Source: Couchioplanes caeruleus (GTDB lineage: Bacteria > Actinomycetota > Actinomycetes > Mycobacteriales > Micromonosporaceae). Taken from it: a stretch of DNA of 64,000 bases. Where the stretch lies: positions 3,348,001-3,412,000 of the forward strand of contig NZ_RJKL01000001.1 of assembly GCF_003751945.1 (NCBI RefSeq), written 5' to 3'. The position numbers and the translations under genes are program-made. Positions within the stretch are counted from its first letter, which is position 1; each line of letters opens with the position of its first letter. The notes beneath the pieces were generated by a model, which did no database searches, was not told the DNA's origin, and was given only the letters and a program-made list of their open reading frames with translations. Below, piece by piece: positions 8,057-16,801 of the stretch.

Positions 8057-9109
8057 CTACCCCGCCACAGCGATCGAGGTCAATGACATCGCCGAATCGG
8101 CCGGCAGATCGAGCCGACTGGGAGCCACGCCGGCCGCGACGAGATGCGACCCGAGGGCGGCGACCATCGCACCGTTGTCCGTGCACAACTGCGGACGGGG
8201 TACGCGTACCCGTACGCCCAGCTTCGCCGCGCGCTCCTCGGCCAGCAGCCGCAGCCGCGAGTTCGCCGCGACCCCGCCGCCGATGATCAGCGTCTCGACG
8301 CCGTGCTCCCGGCACGCGTCCAGGGCCTTCGCGGTGAGCACGTCGCAGACCGCATCCTGGAAGCTCGCGGCCACGTCGGCGACCGGCACCGGCTCGCCGC
8401 TGCGCTCCCGCGCCTCCACCCAGCGCGCCACCGCCGTCTTCAGGCCCGAGAACGAGAAGTCGAACCGGTGCTCGGCCTGATCTTTCGGCGCGGTCAGGCC
8501 GCGCGGGAACGCGATCGCCCGCGGATCGCCGTCACGGGCCGTACGGTCGATCACCGGCCCGCCCGGAAAGCCCATCCCCAGCAACCGCGCGACCTTGTCG
8601 AACGCCTCCCCCGCGGCGTCGTCGATGGTGGCGCCGAGCGGCGTCACCCCCGCGGTCAGATCGTCGACGAGCAGCAGCGACGAGTGCCCGCCCGAGACGA
8701 GCATCGCCACCGCGGGCTCCGGCAGCGGCCCGTGCTCGAGGGTGTCCACGGCGACGTGAGCGGCGAGATGGTTGACGCCGTAGATCGGCTTCTCCGCGGC
8801 GAGGGCGTACCCCTTGGCGGCGGCGACCCCGACGAGCAGCGCACCCGCCAGGCCGGGCCCGGCCGTCACGGCGATCGCATCGATGTCGGCGAGCGTGACA
8901 CCGGCGTCGTCCAACGCCCGGCGCATGGTCGGCACGATGGCCTCCAGATGCGCCCGGCTGGCGACCTCGGGCACCACCCCGCCGAACCGCGCATGTTGAT
9001 CCACACTGGAGGCCAGCGCGTCGGCGAGCAGGGTGTGCCCACGGACGATGCCGACGCCGGTCTCGTCGCAGGAGGTCTCGATTCCGAGGACCAGAGGCTC
9101 GTCAGGCAT
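8057..9109 (-). CDS. tsaD: tRNA threonylcarbamoyladenosine transferase TsaD
   Basis: A 350-residue cytoplasmic enzyme that moves the threonylcarbamoyl group from its AMP adduct onto A37 of ANN-decoding tRNAs, giving t6A. It works with TsaB and TsaE, both encoded upstream in this run. The N-terminus [10 protein letters not shown] and the metal ligands His114 and His118 (NHLAAH) are those of the family, and the length is normal. It overlaps the 3' end of rimI by 8 bp. TsaC, which makes the adduct, is not in this window. Confidence 0.97.
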   Translation of the reverse strand: MPDEPLVLGIETSCDETGVGIVRGHTLLADALASSVDQHARFGGVVPEVASRAHLEAIVPTMRRALDDAGVTLADIDAIAVTAGPGLAGALLVGVAAAKGYALAAEKPIYGVNHLAAHVAVDTLEHGPLPEPAVAMLVSGGHSSLLLVDDLTAGVTPLGATIDDAAGEAFDKVARLLGMGFPGGPVIDRTARDGDPRAIAFPRGLTAPKDQAEHRFDFSFSGLKTAVARWVEARERSGEPVPVADVAASFQDAVCDVLTAKALDACREHGVETLIIGGGVAANSRLRLLAEERAAKLGVRVRVPRPQLCTDNGAMVAALGSHLVAAGVAPSRLDLPADSAMSLTSIAVAG

Positions 9110-9530
9110 CGCGCATCATCACCAGGGCGTCCGTGTTGGTCGGTTGGTAGTAGCCGCGCCGGATCCCGACTGGCTCGAAGTCGTACGCGGCGTAGAGCTG
9201 TTGCGCGGGCCGGTTGTCCACGGCCACCTCGAGCAGCACCTTGCGCTTCCCGGCCCGCTCGAGGAGTGCCTCGAGCAATGCCCGGCCCAGACCCCGCTGC
9301 TGGGCCTCGCGCTTGACGCCGATGGTCTGTACCCAGCTCTCCTGCTCGTCGACGACCGCCAGCCCGGCATAGCCGAGAAGTTCGTCGTCCTCCCGGGCCA
9401 CGACGTAGAAGTGACGCTGGGCCAGCTCATTCCAGAACATGGCCGCTGACCACTTCACCGGCCCGAAGAGATCCTCCTCCATCGGCAGCACATCGGCGAT
9501 GTGCCACCACCGGAACCGCTCGATCGCCAT
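9102..9530 (-). CDS. rimI: Ribosomal-protein-alanine N-acetyltransferase RimI-like (GNAT)
   Basis: A 142-residue GNAT acetyltransferase. The acetyl-CoA loop reads [20 protein letters not shown] (about residues 73-92), a clear Q/RxxGxG/A variant, and it ends with YEF-type features ([16 protein letters not shown]). RimI acetylates the N-terminal alanine of ribosomal protein S18. The position between tsaB and tsaD is the usual actinobacterial arrangement. Its ATG shares one base with the tsaB stop (TGATG at 9528-9532), so it is coupled to tsaB. Confidence 0.92.
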   Translation of the reverse strand: MAIERFRWWHIADVLPMEEDLFGPVKWSAAMFWNELAQRHFYVVAREDDELLGYAGLAVVDEQESWVQTIGVKREAQQRGLGRALLEALLERAGKRKVLLEVAVDNRPAQQLYAAYDFEPVGIRRGYYQPTNTDALVMMRDA

Positions 9531-10186
9531 CAGGGCAGCACATGCTTGCGGGCGGAGGGCTCGACCGCATCCGGCCGGCGCAGATAGAGCGGGGTGAGCG
9601 GTTCACCCGCCGCCCCGGCCCGGATCTTGTCGAGCGCCAGGGCGATCAGTGCCTCGCCCGGCGGATGCAGAAGCCGGCCCTCGATCGGCACCCCGAAGAC
9701 GTCGCTGTACTTCAGCGCGCCCTCGCCGACGGCGCGATCGGCATCGACGGGCACCTCGGCGGGCTTCGCGACGTCGGGCTCGGTCACCCGCTTGCCGTCG
9801 ACATAGGTGGCGAAATAGACCTCCCGCCGCCGCGCGTCGGTCGCGACCAGAACCCGGCCCGGCCCGGCCGCACGGCCGAGAGCATCGAGCGAGCAGATCC
9901 CGTACGTGGGAACGCCCAGCGCCTGCCCCATGCTCGCGGCGGTGGCGAGACCCACGCGCAGGCCGGTGAACGGGCCGGGGCCGAGCCCGGCGACGATCGC
10001 ACCGAGCTGGGCCGGGCGGGCGCCGGCGTCGGCGAGGACGGCGCGGATCTGCGGTGCCAGCAACTCACCGTGCGCCCGCGGGTCGACCACCCGCCGCTCA
10101 CCGAGGCCGGTCAGGCCGGCATCGGTGACCTCCGCGAGGGCGGCGGTGACCGCGGGCGTGGAGGTGTCCAGAGCGAGTACGAGCAC
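9530..10186 (-). CDS. tsaB: tRNA threonylcarbamoyladenosine biosynthesis protein TsaB
   Basis: A 218-residue ASKHA-fold protein that supports TsaD in t6A synthesis. The N-terminus (VLALDTSTPAVTAAL) and GLGPGPFTGLRVGLATA block are typical of TsaB. The GTG at 10184-10186 is preferred because the family begins at that strand. The frame is open upstream to 10270, but the extra 28 residues are Arg/Ala-rich and unlike the family. About 177 bp separate this start from ung. Confidence 0.93.
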   Translation of the reverse strand: MLVLALDTSTPAVTAALAEVTDAGLTGLGERRVVDPRAHGELLAPQIRAVLADAGARPAQLGAIVAGLGPGPFTGLRVGLATAASMGQALGVPTYGICSLDALGRAAGPGRVLVATDARRREVYFATYVDGKRVTEPDVAKPAEVPVDADRAVGEGALKYSDVFGVPIEGRLLHPPGEALIALALDKIRAGAAGEPLTPLYLRRPDAVEPSARKHVLP

Positions 10187-10363
10187 CAGGAAACAGTAGC
10201 GGCAGCGGGTTGCCGGGGCGGCCGCGAGGCTGCCCCTGAGGCGCTTCACCGCGCGACGATGCCTGGTCACATCCGGGCTGACGCCTTCCCTGCTCCGCTG
10301 CGTCCCGGCAGCGGGGGCGGCGAGCGATCATTCCCTCACCGGCCGCCTGGCCCGGCTCCCGGC

Positions 10364-11101
10364 TCAGGCGCCGGCTTCGGCGGCGGCTCGGGGGTCCCAG
10401 TCGATCGGCGGGCGCCCGGCGTCGGCGAGCGCCTTGTTGGCGGCGCTGAACATGCGGGCGCCGAGGAAGTCCTTGCCGCCGTTGAGAGGACTCGGATGAC
10501 CGGATTCGATCACCGTGTGCGCCGGATTGGTCACCAGGGCGGCCTTCTTCCGCGCATACGACCCCCAGAGCAGGAACACCACCCGCTCCCGCCGAGCGTT
10601 CAGGGCACGGATCGTGGCGTCCGTGAACACCTCCCAACCCCTGTTCTTGTGTGACGCCGCGGCTCCCGCGCGCACGGTGAGCACCGCATTGAGCAGCAGC
10701 ACGCCCTGCCGCGCCCACCCGGTGAGATCTCCGCTGGTCGCGGGCGGCACCCCGACGTCGGCGGCAAGCTCCTTGTAGACGTTGCGCAGCGACGGAGGCA
10801 CCCGCACTCCCTCACGGACGCTGAAGCTCAGGCCGTGCGCCTGCCCCGGCCCGTGGTACGGGTCCTGCCCGAGAAGCAACACCCGGGTCCGCTCGGGCGG
10901 GCAGAGCCGGTACGCCGCGAAAAGATCCTCCACCGGCGGGTAGACGGTGTGCTGGGCATACTGCTCGGCCACGAAGCTGCCCAGCGCCTCCGTGGCGGCG
11001 GGGTCGAGGAACGGCGTCAGCTCCGCACGCCAGGCGGGCGGCAGCAGATCGGGCAGATTCACATGATCTCCGGGGGTCTGGAAGGCCGAGGGAACGGTCA
11101 T
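10364..11101 (-). CDS. ung: Uracil-DNA glycosylase, family 1
   Basis: A 245-residue enzyme that removes uracil from DNA after cytosine deamination or dUTP misincorporation. The water-activating motif GQDPYH (78-83) and the DNA-binding HPSPL loop (202-206) are complete, along with LLLNAVLTV. Its ATG overlaps the stop of the upstream 118-residue gene (ATGA at 11098-11101), so it is coupled into the tsa run. A start at the GTG of residue 14 (VNLPDLLPPAW) is also possible. Confidence 0.96.
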   Translation of the reverse strand: MTVPSAFQTPGDHVNLPDLLPPAWRAELTPFLDPAATEALGSFVAEQYAQHTVYPPVEDLFAAYRLCPPERTRVLLLGQDPYHGPGQAHGLSFSVREGVRVPPSLRNVYKELAADVGVPPATSGDLTGWARQGVLLLNAVLTVRAGAAASHKNRGWEVFTDATIRALNARRERVVFLLWGSYARKKAALVTNPAHTVIESGHPSPLNGGKDFLGARMFSAANKALADAGRPPIDWDPRAAAEAGA

Positions 11102-11454
11102 GGTTTCCGGGGCAGGCCCGGTCGGCCCGGAGCCTGCCGATGATCGCCGTATGGCACGAGGTCGGCCATCGGCGGGATCACAGCGTCGCGGCGGGGTCGT
11201 CGAGTCTCCTTCGGCACCAAGGCGCGGTGCAGCACGAACACGTGGTCATCGGCGGCGGCGAACTCGGCGGCGACGGCGAAGAACTCGGCGGCGACGGCGA
11301 CGGCGCCGTCGCCGGGGCGTGGGTCGACCGCCGCGTCCAGCGCATCGAGCAGTTCCTTGCGGAGGTGGCACCGCTGTCGACCCGCCTCACCTACCGCCGC
11401 ACCTGGGCGCGGAGGACCCGGCGGCGGAGGCGACGAGAAGGAAGCGTCGATCAT
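11098..11454 (-). CDS. Hypothetical protein between tsaE and ung
   Basis: A 118-residue protein not matched to a family. After a Pro-rich start, residues 25-82 read like a compact soluble domain (LRKELLDALDAAVDP, then AVAAEFFAVAAEF, then ADDHVFVLHRALVP). The C-terminus is Arg/Pro-rich. The strongest support is context: ATG 4 bp after the tsaE stop, and a stop overlapping the ung ATG. The DNA behind AVAAEF contains a short imperfect GGCGGCGA-type repeat. A competing frame on the plus strand is open but Arg-rich and looks like a shadow. Confidence 0.6.
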   Translation of the reverse strand: MIDASFSSPPPPGPPRPGAAVGEAGRQRCHLRKELLDALDAAVDPRPGDGAVAVAAEFFAVAAEFAAADDHVFVLHRALVPKETRRPRRDAVIPPMADLVPYGDHRQAPGRPGLPRKP

Positions 11455-11458
11455 CGGG

Positions 11459-11941
11459 TCACAGCTTCTCGAGGCGGGCCGCCCAGTCTCCGCCGTGGGG
11501 CATCAGGTCGATCACCCGGGTGTCGTCGTCGAGGCGGTCGATGCGCACCGCGAGATACTCGTCGTTGAGCTGCTCGACCAGGCCCGCACCCCACTCCACA
11601 ACGGTGACCGCGCCGTCGGCGGAGGCGTCCAGGTCGAGATCGTCGATCTCCGCGCGCGGGTCGGCCGCATCACCCAGCCTGTACGCGTCCGCGTGCACCA
11701 GCGGAACCTCGCCCCCACGCTCCCGATCGGGCCGGTGCACCCGGGCGATCACGAACGTCGGCGACGTGATGTCGCCGAGCACCTTCAGCCCGGCGCCGAT
11801 GCCCTGCACCAGCGCGGTCTTGCCGGCGCCGAGCGGACCGGTCAGCAGCAACAGATCTCCGGGGCGCAGCAGGGCCGCGAGCCGGCGACCGAACGCGCGC
11901 GTGTCGTCCACAGTGGGCAGGCGGATGCCGGTTGTGTTCAA
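11459..11941 (-). CDS. tsaE: tRNA threonylcarbamoyladenosine biosynthesis ATPase TsaE
   Basis: A 160-residue P-loop ATPase that binds TsaB-TsaD and resets the complex. Walker A GPLGAGKT is at residues 35-42, followed by SPTFVIARVH and HADAYRL, the usual TsaE blocks. The start chosen is TTG (11939-11941) because it overlaps the stop of the upstream hydrolase in a TTGA, mirroring the ATGA joints of this operon, and gives normal family length. The frame remains open into the hydrolase gene, but that sequence is a shadow. Confidence 0.93.
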   Translation of the reverse strand: MNTTGIRLPTVDDTRAFGRRLAALLRPGDLLLLTGPLGAGKTALVQGIGAGLKVLGDITSPTFVIARVHRPDRERGGEVPLVHADAYRLGDAADPRAEIDDLDLDASADGAVTVVEWGAGLVEQLNDEYLAVRIDRLDDDTRVIDLMPHGGDWAARLEKL

Positions 11942-13053
11942 GACACCCGCTCCAGGAAGGGAATCAGCGCGGCGTTGACCTCGTCCGCCTTCTCGAGCAT
12001 GACCACGTGGCCGCTGTTGTCGATCTTCAATAGCTCGGCGTCGGGAAGCCTCCTGAGGATGTCCTCCGAGTGCGCCACCGGGGTCAGGTAGTCCTTCGTG
12101 CCGACCAGCACCAGCACCGGCACGGCTTTGAGCGCCGACAGGGCCGGGAACCGGTTGTGCGTGTAGAGCGTGCGCAGATACTTGGTCAAGGTCTCGACCG
12201 ATGTCTTGGAGTTCATCTGCTCCACGAAGGTGACCAGCGAGGGGCTGGGCCGGGAATCGCCGAATCCGTACCGCCGGGTCAGCAGCCAGGCGAGATCGGA
12301 CGAGGCGAGCCGGGCCCGCTCGATCACCGGTCCCCCGAGCCGCGCCGCCCCGCCCCACAGCGGGATGAACGGCGCACTGACGCGGGCGGCCAGCGTGGGC
12401 AGACCAAGCTTGGCCTTGTCGATGAGGCCGGCCGATGTGGACATGAGCACCACGCCGGTGACCCGCTCGCCGAACCATTCCGGATACTGCTCGGCGAACG
12501 CCATGATCGTCATGCCGCCCATCGAATGCCCGACCAGGATGATGCGCCCCTCCGGCACGGTCGCGTCGAGCACCGCCGCCAGCGACTTCCCTAGCGCCGC
12601 GATGTCGTAGTCACCGGACTGCAGGCGACTGGACCGGCCGTGACCCGGCTGATCGTAGAAGACGAGCCGGTGCTCCCCCAGCTCGGTGAGCGCCTGCCGC
12701 TGGAAGTAGAAGGTGCCCATGTCCAGGGCGAAGCCGTGCACGAAGACGATCGTGGGCTTCGCGCCGGCCTGCTGGGGCTCGACGATCTCCACGTGCAGCT
12801 CGGTGCCGTCGGCCGCGGTGACGGTGAGCCGTTCGTCGTGCGGCTGTTCACCGAACTCCTCGTCGGCGTGCGGGTCACCGGGCGCGTTGACCGACTTGCG
12901 CACCAGCGCCCGCTCGACCGCGAACGCGGTGGCGAGCCCGGCCGCCGCGACACCGATGACCGCACCGGCGATCCCGACCTGCTTCGCCCGCCGCCGCGGA
13001 CCGGACCGGCCCGTCCGCGACGAGGAACGGGCGGACGGTTTGACGGGCCTCAT
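11938..13053 (-). CDS. Membrane-anchored alpha/beta hydrolase
   Basis: A 371-residue protein with a basic N-terminus, one transmembrane or signal-anchor segment (about 26-46) and an alpha/beta hydrolase domain. The oxyanion HG (about 106), nucleophile elbow GHSMGG with Ser177, and a late NSGHVV supplying the histidine are visible. The substrate is unknown; esterase or lipase-like activity is the family expectation. Between alr and tsaE such a hydrolase is common in actinobacteria. It overlaps tsaE by 4 bp. Confidence 0.88.
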   Translation of the reverse strand: MRPVKPSARSSSRTGRSGPRRRAKQVGIAGAVIGVAAAGLATAFAVERALVRKSVNAPGDPHADEEFGEQPHDERLTVTAADGTELHVEIVEPQQAGAKPTIVFVHGFALDMGTFYFQRQALTELGEHRLVFYDQPGHGRSSRLQSGDYDIAALGKSLAAVLDATVPEGRIILVGHSMGGMTIMAFAEQYPEWFGERVTGVVLMSTSAGLIDKAKLGLPTLAARVSAPFIPLWGGAARLGGPVIERARLASSDLAWLLTRRYGFGDSRPSPSLVTFVEQMNSKTSVETLTKYLRTLYTHNRFPALSALKAVPVLVLVGTKDYLTPVAHSEDILRRLPDAELLKIDNSGHVVMLEKADEVNAALIPFLERVS

Positions 13054-13353
13054 CCAGCCTCCTCAGGACTCATCCAGCGGCTCCACAAGACTCGAGATCC
13101 ACCCGGCCTACTCACGGCTCGAGATCCACCCGGCCTACTCACGGCCCGAGATCCACCCGACCTGCTCACGGCCCGGGGCCTGACCGACCCGCTCCCGGCT
13201 CGAGACCCGACCGACCCGCTCCCGGCCCGACCGACCCGCTCGCCTACGCCGAGGGCGAGTGGACGGGATCTGCACGCCGCGAGAGACAGTGCCCCATCCG
13301 GCATCCGCAAGCTCATCCGGCCCTCCCCAGAACCCCAGCCGGCTCCCGCAAGA
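13054..13353. other. 300-bp alr-hydrolase gap holding a 27-bp tandem repeat
   Basis: No convincing gene is present in this gap. Its left half holds the tandem array listed separately. The rest, up to the alr stop, shows no recognised element. Confidence 0.6.
13091..13225. repeat. 27-bp tandem repeat, five copies plus a partial one
   Basis: Copies begin at 13091, 13118, 13145, 13172 and 13199, with a shortened sixth after 13226. The first two are identical; the later ones drift (CTCGAGATCC becomes CCCGAGATCC, then CTCGAGACCC). The unit is 9 codons long, so open frames run through it on both strands. These give simple Arg/Pro/Gly-rich peptides and are not taken as genes. Confidence 0.85.
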
Positions 13354-14508
13354 TCATTCAGCCGTCTCCTCGGGCGACGGAACACCCGCCGAGCCGTCGT
13401 AGATGCGCGGCACCCGCGACCCACCGAAGCGCGTGACGATCTCGTAATTGATCGTGCCGATCGCCTCGGCCCAGTCGGTCGCCGTCGGCTCGCCGTCGTC
13501 GCCGGCGCCGAACAGGACCGCCACGTCGCCCACCGCGATCGGGTCGTCACCGCAATCCAGCACGAACTGGTCCATGCACACCCGGCCCGCGATGTGGCGC
13601 ACCGCGCCGCCGAGCCACACCGGCCCCGCATTGGAGGCATGCCGCGGCACGCCGTCGCCGTAGCCGAGCGGCACCAGCGCCAGGGTCGTCTCGCGGGCGG
13701 TGTGGTACGCATGCCCGTACGAAACTCCCTGCCCGGCCGGGACCCGCTTGGTGAGCGCGACCCGCGCCCGGGCCGTCATCGCCGGGCGCAACCCGGCCGG
13801 CGGCGGGCCCGGCAGCGGCGACAGCCCGTAGATGGCCACGCCCGGCCGGACCAGGTCGTAGTGGGAGTCGGGGCGGGTGAGGGTCGCCGCCGAGTTGGCG
13901 ATGTGGCGGTAGCGCGGCTCGACGCCGTAGCGCTCCGCGGTCGCCAGCCCCTCGGCGAAGACCGCGAGCTGTCGGTCGATCGTCTCGTGACCGGGCGCGT
14001 CGGAGCACGCGAAGTGACTCCAGATCCCGACGACCTCCAGGTCTTGATCGGCCTGGGCCTTCGCGGCCGCCTCCACCAGGGCGGGCCACTCGGCCGGCGT
14101 CGAGCCGCCGCGAGACAGGCCGGTATCGAGCTTGAGATGCACGCGGGCCGGGCGCCGGACCCGGCGGGCGGCCGCGACCACCTCGTCGAGCTGCGCCAGG
14201 CTGCCCGCGTTGAGGTCCACCTCGGCCTCGACGCCCTCGTGCAGCGGCAACCCCGGCCCGAGCAGCCAGGCCAGCATGGGAGAGGTGAGCCCGGCCCTGC
14301 GCAACGTGAGGGCCTCGTCGAGGGTGGCCACACCCAGCCAGGTGGCACCGCCGGCGAGGGCCGCGCGGGCGGCCGGCAGCATGCCGTGCCCGTAGCCGTC
14401 GGCCTTGACCACGGCCATGACCTCGGCGCTCGTGCCGGCGCACAGCGTCGCCACATTGTCCCGGATTGCGTCGAGGTCGATCCGGATCTCGGCCTGCCAC
14501 ATGCTCAT
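13354..14508 (-). CDS. alr: Alanine racemase
   Basis: A 384-residue PLP enzyme that makes D-alanine for peptidoglycan. The PLP lysine is Lys35 in VVKADGYGHG. The second catalytic base is the tyrosine of GVSYGHAYHT (about residue 263), and VCMDQFVLD is the conserved C-terminal block. It is followed downstream by the repeat-filled gap and preceded by nnrD, 31 bp away, an order common in actinobacteria (acpS-nnrD-alr). Confidence 0.97.
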   Translation of the reverse strand: MSMWQAEIRIDLDAIRDNVATLCAGTSAEVMAVVKADGYGHGMLPAARAALAGGATWLGVATLDEALTLRRAGLTSPMLAWLLGPGLPLHEGVEAEVDLNAGSLAQLDEVVAAARRVRRPARVHLKLDTGLSRGGSTPAEWPALVEAAAKAQADQDLEVVGIWSHFACSDAPGHETIDRQLAVFAEGLATAERYGVEPRYRHIANSAATLTRPDSHYDLVRPGVAIYGLSPLPGPPPAGLRPAMTARARVALTKRVPAGQGVSYGHAYHTARETTLALVPLGYGDGVPRHASNAGPVWLGGAVRHIAGRVCMDQFVLDCGDDPIAVGDVAVLFGAGDDGEPTATDWAEAIGTINYEIVTRFGGSRVPRIYDGSAGVPSPEETAE

Positions 14509-14539
14509 CAGCCTACTGACCGGGTCCGACAGAACCGCG

Positions 14540-15988
14540 TCACCGCAGGTCCGCCAGGACGGGACGCAGCGCGGCGGCCACGTCGGAGGCCGTGGCCGGG
14601 CCGTCCAGCCCGGCCCTGCGCCCGGCCAGGCCGTGCACGTACGCCGCCGCCACGGCCGCCCGCTGAGCGGGAACTCCCGCGGCGAGCAGCGAACCCAGCA
14701 ATCCCGCCAGCACGTCGCCCGATCCGGCGGTCGCCAGGTCGGCGGTGGCCGTGGGATTGGCCCACGCCTCGCCGGACGGCGTCGCCACGATGGTGCGGTC
14801 CCCCTTCAGCAGGACGACCGCGTTCATCCACGCGGCGAGCCGGCAGGCGGCGCCGACCCGGTCGGCGCCCGGCGCCTCCCCGGCCAGCCGGGCGAACTCC
14901 CGGTCGTGCGGGGTGATCACCAGGGGCGCGTCCCGTCGCAGGCCGGCGGCGTGCTGCCCGTCGACCAGCAACGTCAGCGCGTCGGCGTCGAGCAGGACGG
15001 GCACCGAGCTGGCCAGGACGCTGCGCAGCTCCCGACGCGCGTCGTCGCCGGTCCCGAGCCCGGACCCGCACACCCAGGCCTGTACACGTCCGGCGTCGGC
15101 GACCCGCTCCGCGGCGATCACCGACGGATGCCGGCGCACCACCTCACGCCCGGCGCTGCCCGCGTAGCGCACCAGGCCGGTCGGGCCGGCCAGCGCGCCG
15201 GCGACGGAGAGCACCGCCGCGCCCGGATACGTCGCCGAGCCGGTCGCCAGGCCCACCACGCCACGGGAGTACTTGTCCGAGGTGGCGCCCGGGCGGGGCC
15301 ACCACGAGACGACGTCGGACGCGTCGGGGACGCGTACGGCGGCGGTCGTGCGCAGCGTCGCACCCAGGCCGATGTCCACCAGGTCGACGTGGCCCGCCCG
15401 CGCGGCGGCGGGACCCACCACATGCGCGGGCTTAAGGCATCCGAAGGTCACCGTGACGTCGGCGTGCACCGCGTCGCCCGGCACGTCGCCGGTGTCCACC
15501 GACACCCCGCTCGGCACATCCACCGCCACGACCGGAGGCCGCGCGCCGTCCCGCGCGCGCAAGGCACCGAGCCGGGCGACCAGTGCCGCCGCCTGAGGTC
15601 GCAGGCCACCGCTCGCGCCGATGCCGACAATGCCGTCGACGACGAGATCCGCGCGGTCCGGCAGGTCGGCGACCACACGGCCACCCGCCTGACGCAGCGC
15701 GGCGAGCCCGGCGACGTGGGCGCGCTCAGGACTGAGGAGGACAGCCCGAACCGCTGCGCCACGCGCGGCCAGCCGGGCACCCGCAAAGAGGGTGTCGCCG
15801 CCGTTGTCGCCGCTGCCCACCAGGAGCACGACCGTCGCGCCGTAGACGCCGCCACCGTCGCGCAACAGCAGCGCACAGCGACGCGCCAGACCGGCCGCGG
15901 CGCGCTGCATGAGTGAACCGTCGGGCAGGGTCGCCATCAGGGCCTTCTCCGCCGAGCGTACGTCCGCAACCCGCCATGCCTGCCGCAT
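14540..15988 (-). CDS. nnrD: Bifunctional NAD(P)H-hydrate epimerase / ADP-dependent dehydratase
   Basis: A 482-residue fusion that repairs hydrated NADH and NADPH. The N-terminal YjeF/NnrE epimerase domain (about 1-215) has GSGDNGGDTLFAGARLA. The C-terminal NnrD dehydratase domain (about 230-480) has a ribokinase-like fold ending in ATAGSGDVLAGLLGSLLA. The two-domain form is usual in actinobacteria. It starts 18 bp after acpS and ends 31 bp before alr, so it is likely in the same operon. Confidence 0.96.
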   Translation of the reverse strand: MRQAWRVADVRSAEKALMATLPDGSLMQRAAAGLARRCALLLRDGGGVYGATVVLLVGSGDNGGDTLFAGARLAARGAAVRAVLLSPERAHVAGLAALRQAGGRVVADLPDRADLVVDGIVGIGASGGLRPQAAALVARLGALRARDGARPPVVAVDVPSGVSVDTGDVPGDAVHADVTVTFGCLKPAHVVGPAAARAGHVDLVDIGLGATLRTTAAVRVPDASDVVSWWPRPGATSDKYSRGVVGLATGSATYPGAAVLSVAGALAGPTGLVRYAGSAGREVVRRHPSVIAAERVADAGRVQAWVCGSGLGTGDDARRELRSVLASSVPVLLDADALTLLVDGQHAAGLRRDAPLVITPHDREFARLAGEAPGADRVGAACRLAAWMNAVVLLKGDRTIVATPSGEAWANPTATADLATAGSGDVLAGLLGSLLAAGVPAQRAAVAAAYVHGLAGRRAGLDGPATASDVAAALRPVLADLR

Positions 15989-16006
15989 CCGCGCTCCTGT
16001 GCCGTC

Positions 16007-16375
16007 TCAGGCCTCGGCGACCACCATGGCCGAGGCGATGCCGCCGTCGTGGGACAGCGACAGATGCCACCGGTTGACCCCCCGCTCGACGGCCACCGCC
16101 GCGACCGTACCGGATACGGTCAGCCACGGCCTGCCGTCCGGATCCGAGACGATCTCGCAGTCGTGCCACCGCAACCCCGCGGGCGCGCCGAGGGCCTTGG
16201 CCACTGCTTCCTTGGCCGCGAAGCGTGCGGCCAGCGACTCCGCCGACCGCGGGTTGCCGGACGGCGTCGTCCGCTCCGCGTCGGTGAAGAGCCGGTCCGC
16301 AAGCAGGGGCGTGCGCTCCAGTGCCCGGGCGAACCGCTCGACCAGCACCACGTCGATCCCGCAAGACACGATCAC
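16007..16375 (-). CDS. acpS: Holo-[acyl-carrier-protein] synthase
   Basis: A 122-residue enzyme that attaches 4'-phosphopantetheine to acyl carrier protein. The magnesium ligands Asp8 ([10 protein letters not shown]) and Glu56 ([13 protein letters not shown]) are present and the length is normal. The GTG at 16373-16375 is chosen; another GTG two codons in is equally possible. An open frame extends upstream to 16636 but has no family similarity. The gene is divergent from the WXG100-like gene across a 147-bp gap. Confidence 0.95.
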   Translation of the reverse strand: MIVSCGIDVVLVERFARALERTPLLADRLFTDAERTTPSGNPRSAESLAARFAAKEAVAKALGAPAGLRWHDCEIVSDPDGRPWLTVSGTVAAVAVERGVNRWHLSLSHDGGIASAMVVAEA

Positions 16376-16522
16376 ACCACCAACCCTATCGGGACCGGTT
16401 GTCCACAACCCGGGTCTCGGACGCGGTTGTCCACAGCCCGGAAACGACACGGCCGCCGTTTCCCTAGCCTCGTCGCCGGCGAGCCCACCCCGGGTTCGCC
16501 ACGTTGCCGATGGAGGCTGCCG

Positions 16523-16801
16523 ATGAGACCGGATTTCGAGGTGGACACCGAGGGCGTACGCGACTGGGCAGCGGCGCTGACGACCGCAAGCGGCAATCTG
16601 CAGGCCGATCCGCCGTCGCCGGTGCCGGGTCCGCACTGGTCGGCCACCGACGCGGGTACGGTCGCCGCCGCGGCCGCCCAGCGTGCCCTGGCCGCCATAG
16701 CGAACGACATCATCACCACGGGACGCGCGGCCGCCGGCGCGGCCGGTGACTACGAGGCCGCCGACGCTTCCGCCGCCGCACGCCTCCGGGCCATCCGATG
16801 A
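16523..16801 (+). CDS. WXG100/EspC-like small helical protein
   Basis: A 92-residue, Ala-rich, mostly helical protein with ATG at 16523 after GGAGG (16512-16516). It lacks a signal peptide, contains a PHWSATDAG turn between two predicted helices and ends in [10 protein letters not shown]. Size and helix-turn-helix build resemble WXG100/EspC-type partners of type VII secretion. It overlaps the next gene by ATGA (16798-16801), so the two are made together. The assignment rests on build and context, not on a clear family motif. Confidence 0.65.
   Translation: MRPDFEVDTEGVRDWAAALTTASGNLQADPPSPVPGPHWSATDAGTVAAAAAQRALAAIANDIITTGRAAAGAAGDYEAADASAAARLRAIR

Noticed and set aside
10187..10270. A 28-residue N-terminal extension of TsaB
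   Set aside because: The extra residues are Arg/Ala-rich and unlike TsaB, which starts at the beta strand encoded from 10186.
11100..11978. A 292-residue plus-strand frame opposite tsaE and the 118-residue gene
   Set aside because: It is Arg/Ser-rich and antisense to tsaE, whose P-loop and family blocks are unambiguous.
13091..13225. The 27-bp array as a possible CRISPR
   Set aside because: Units are directly adjacent with no spacers, and no cas genes are present.
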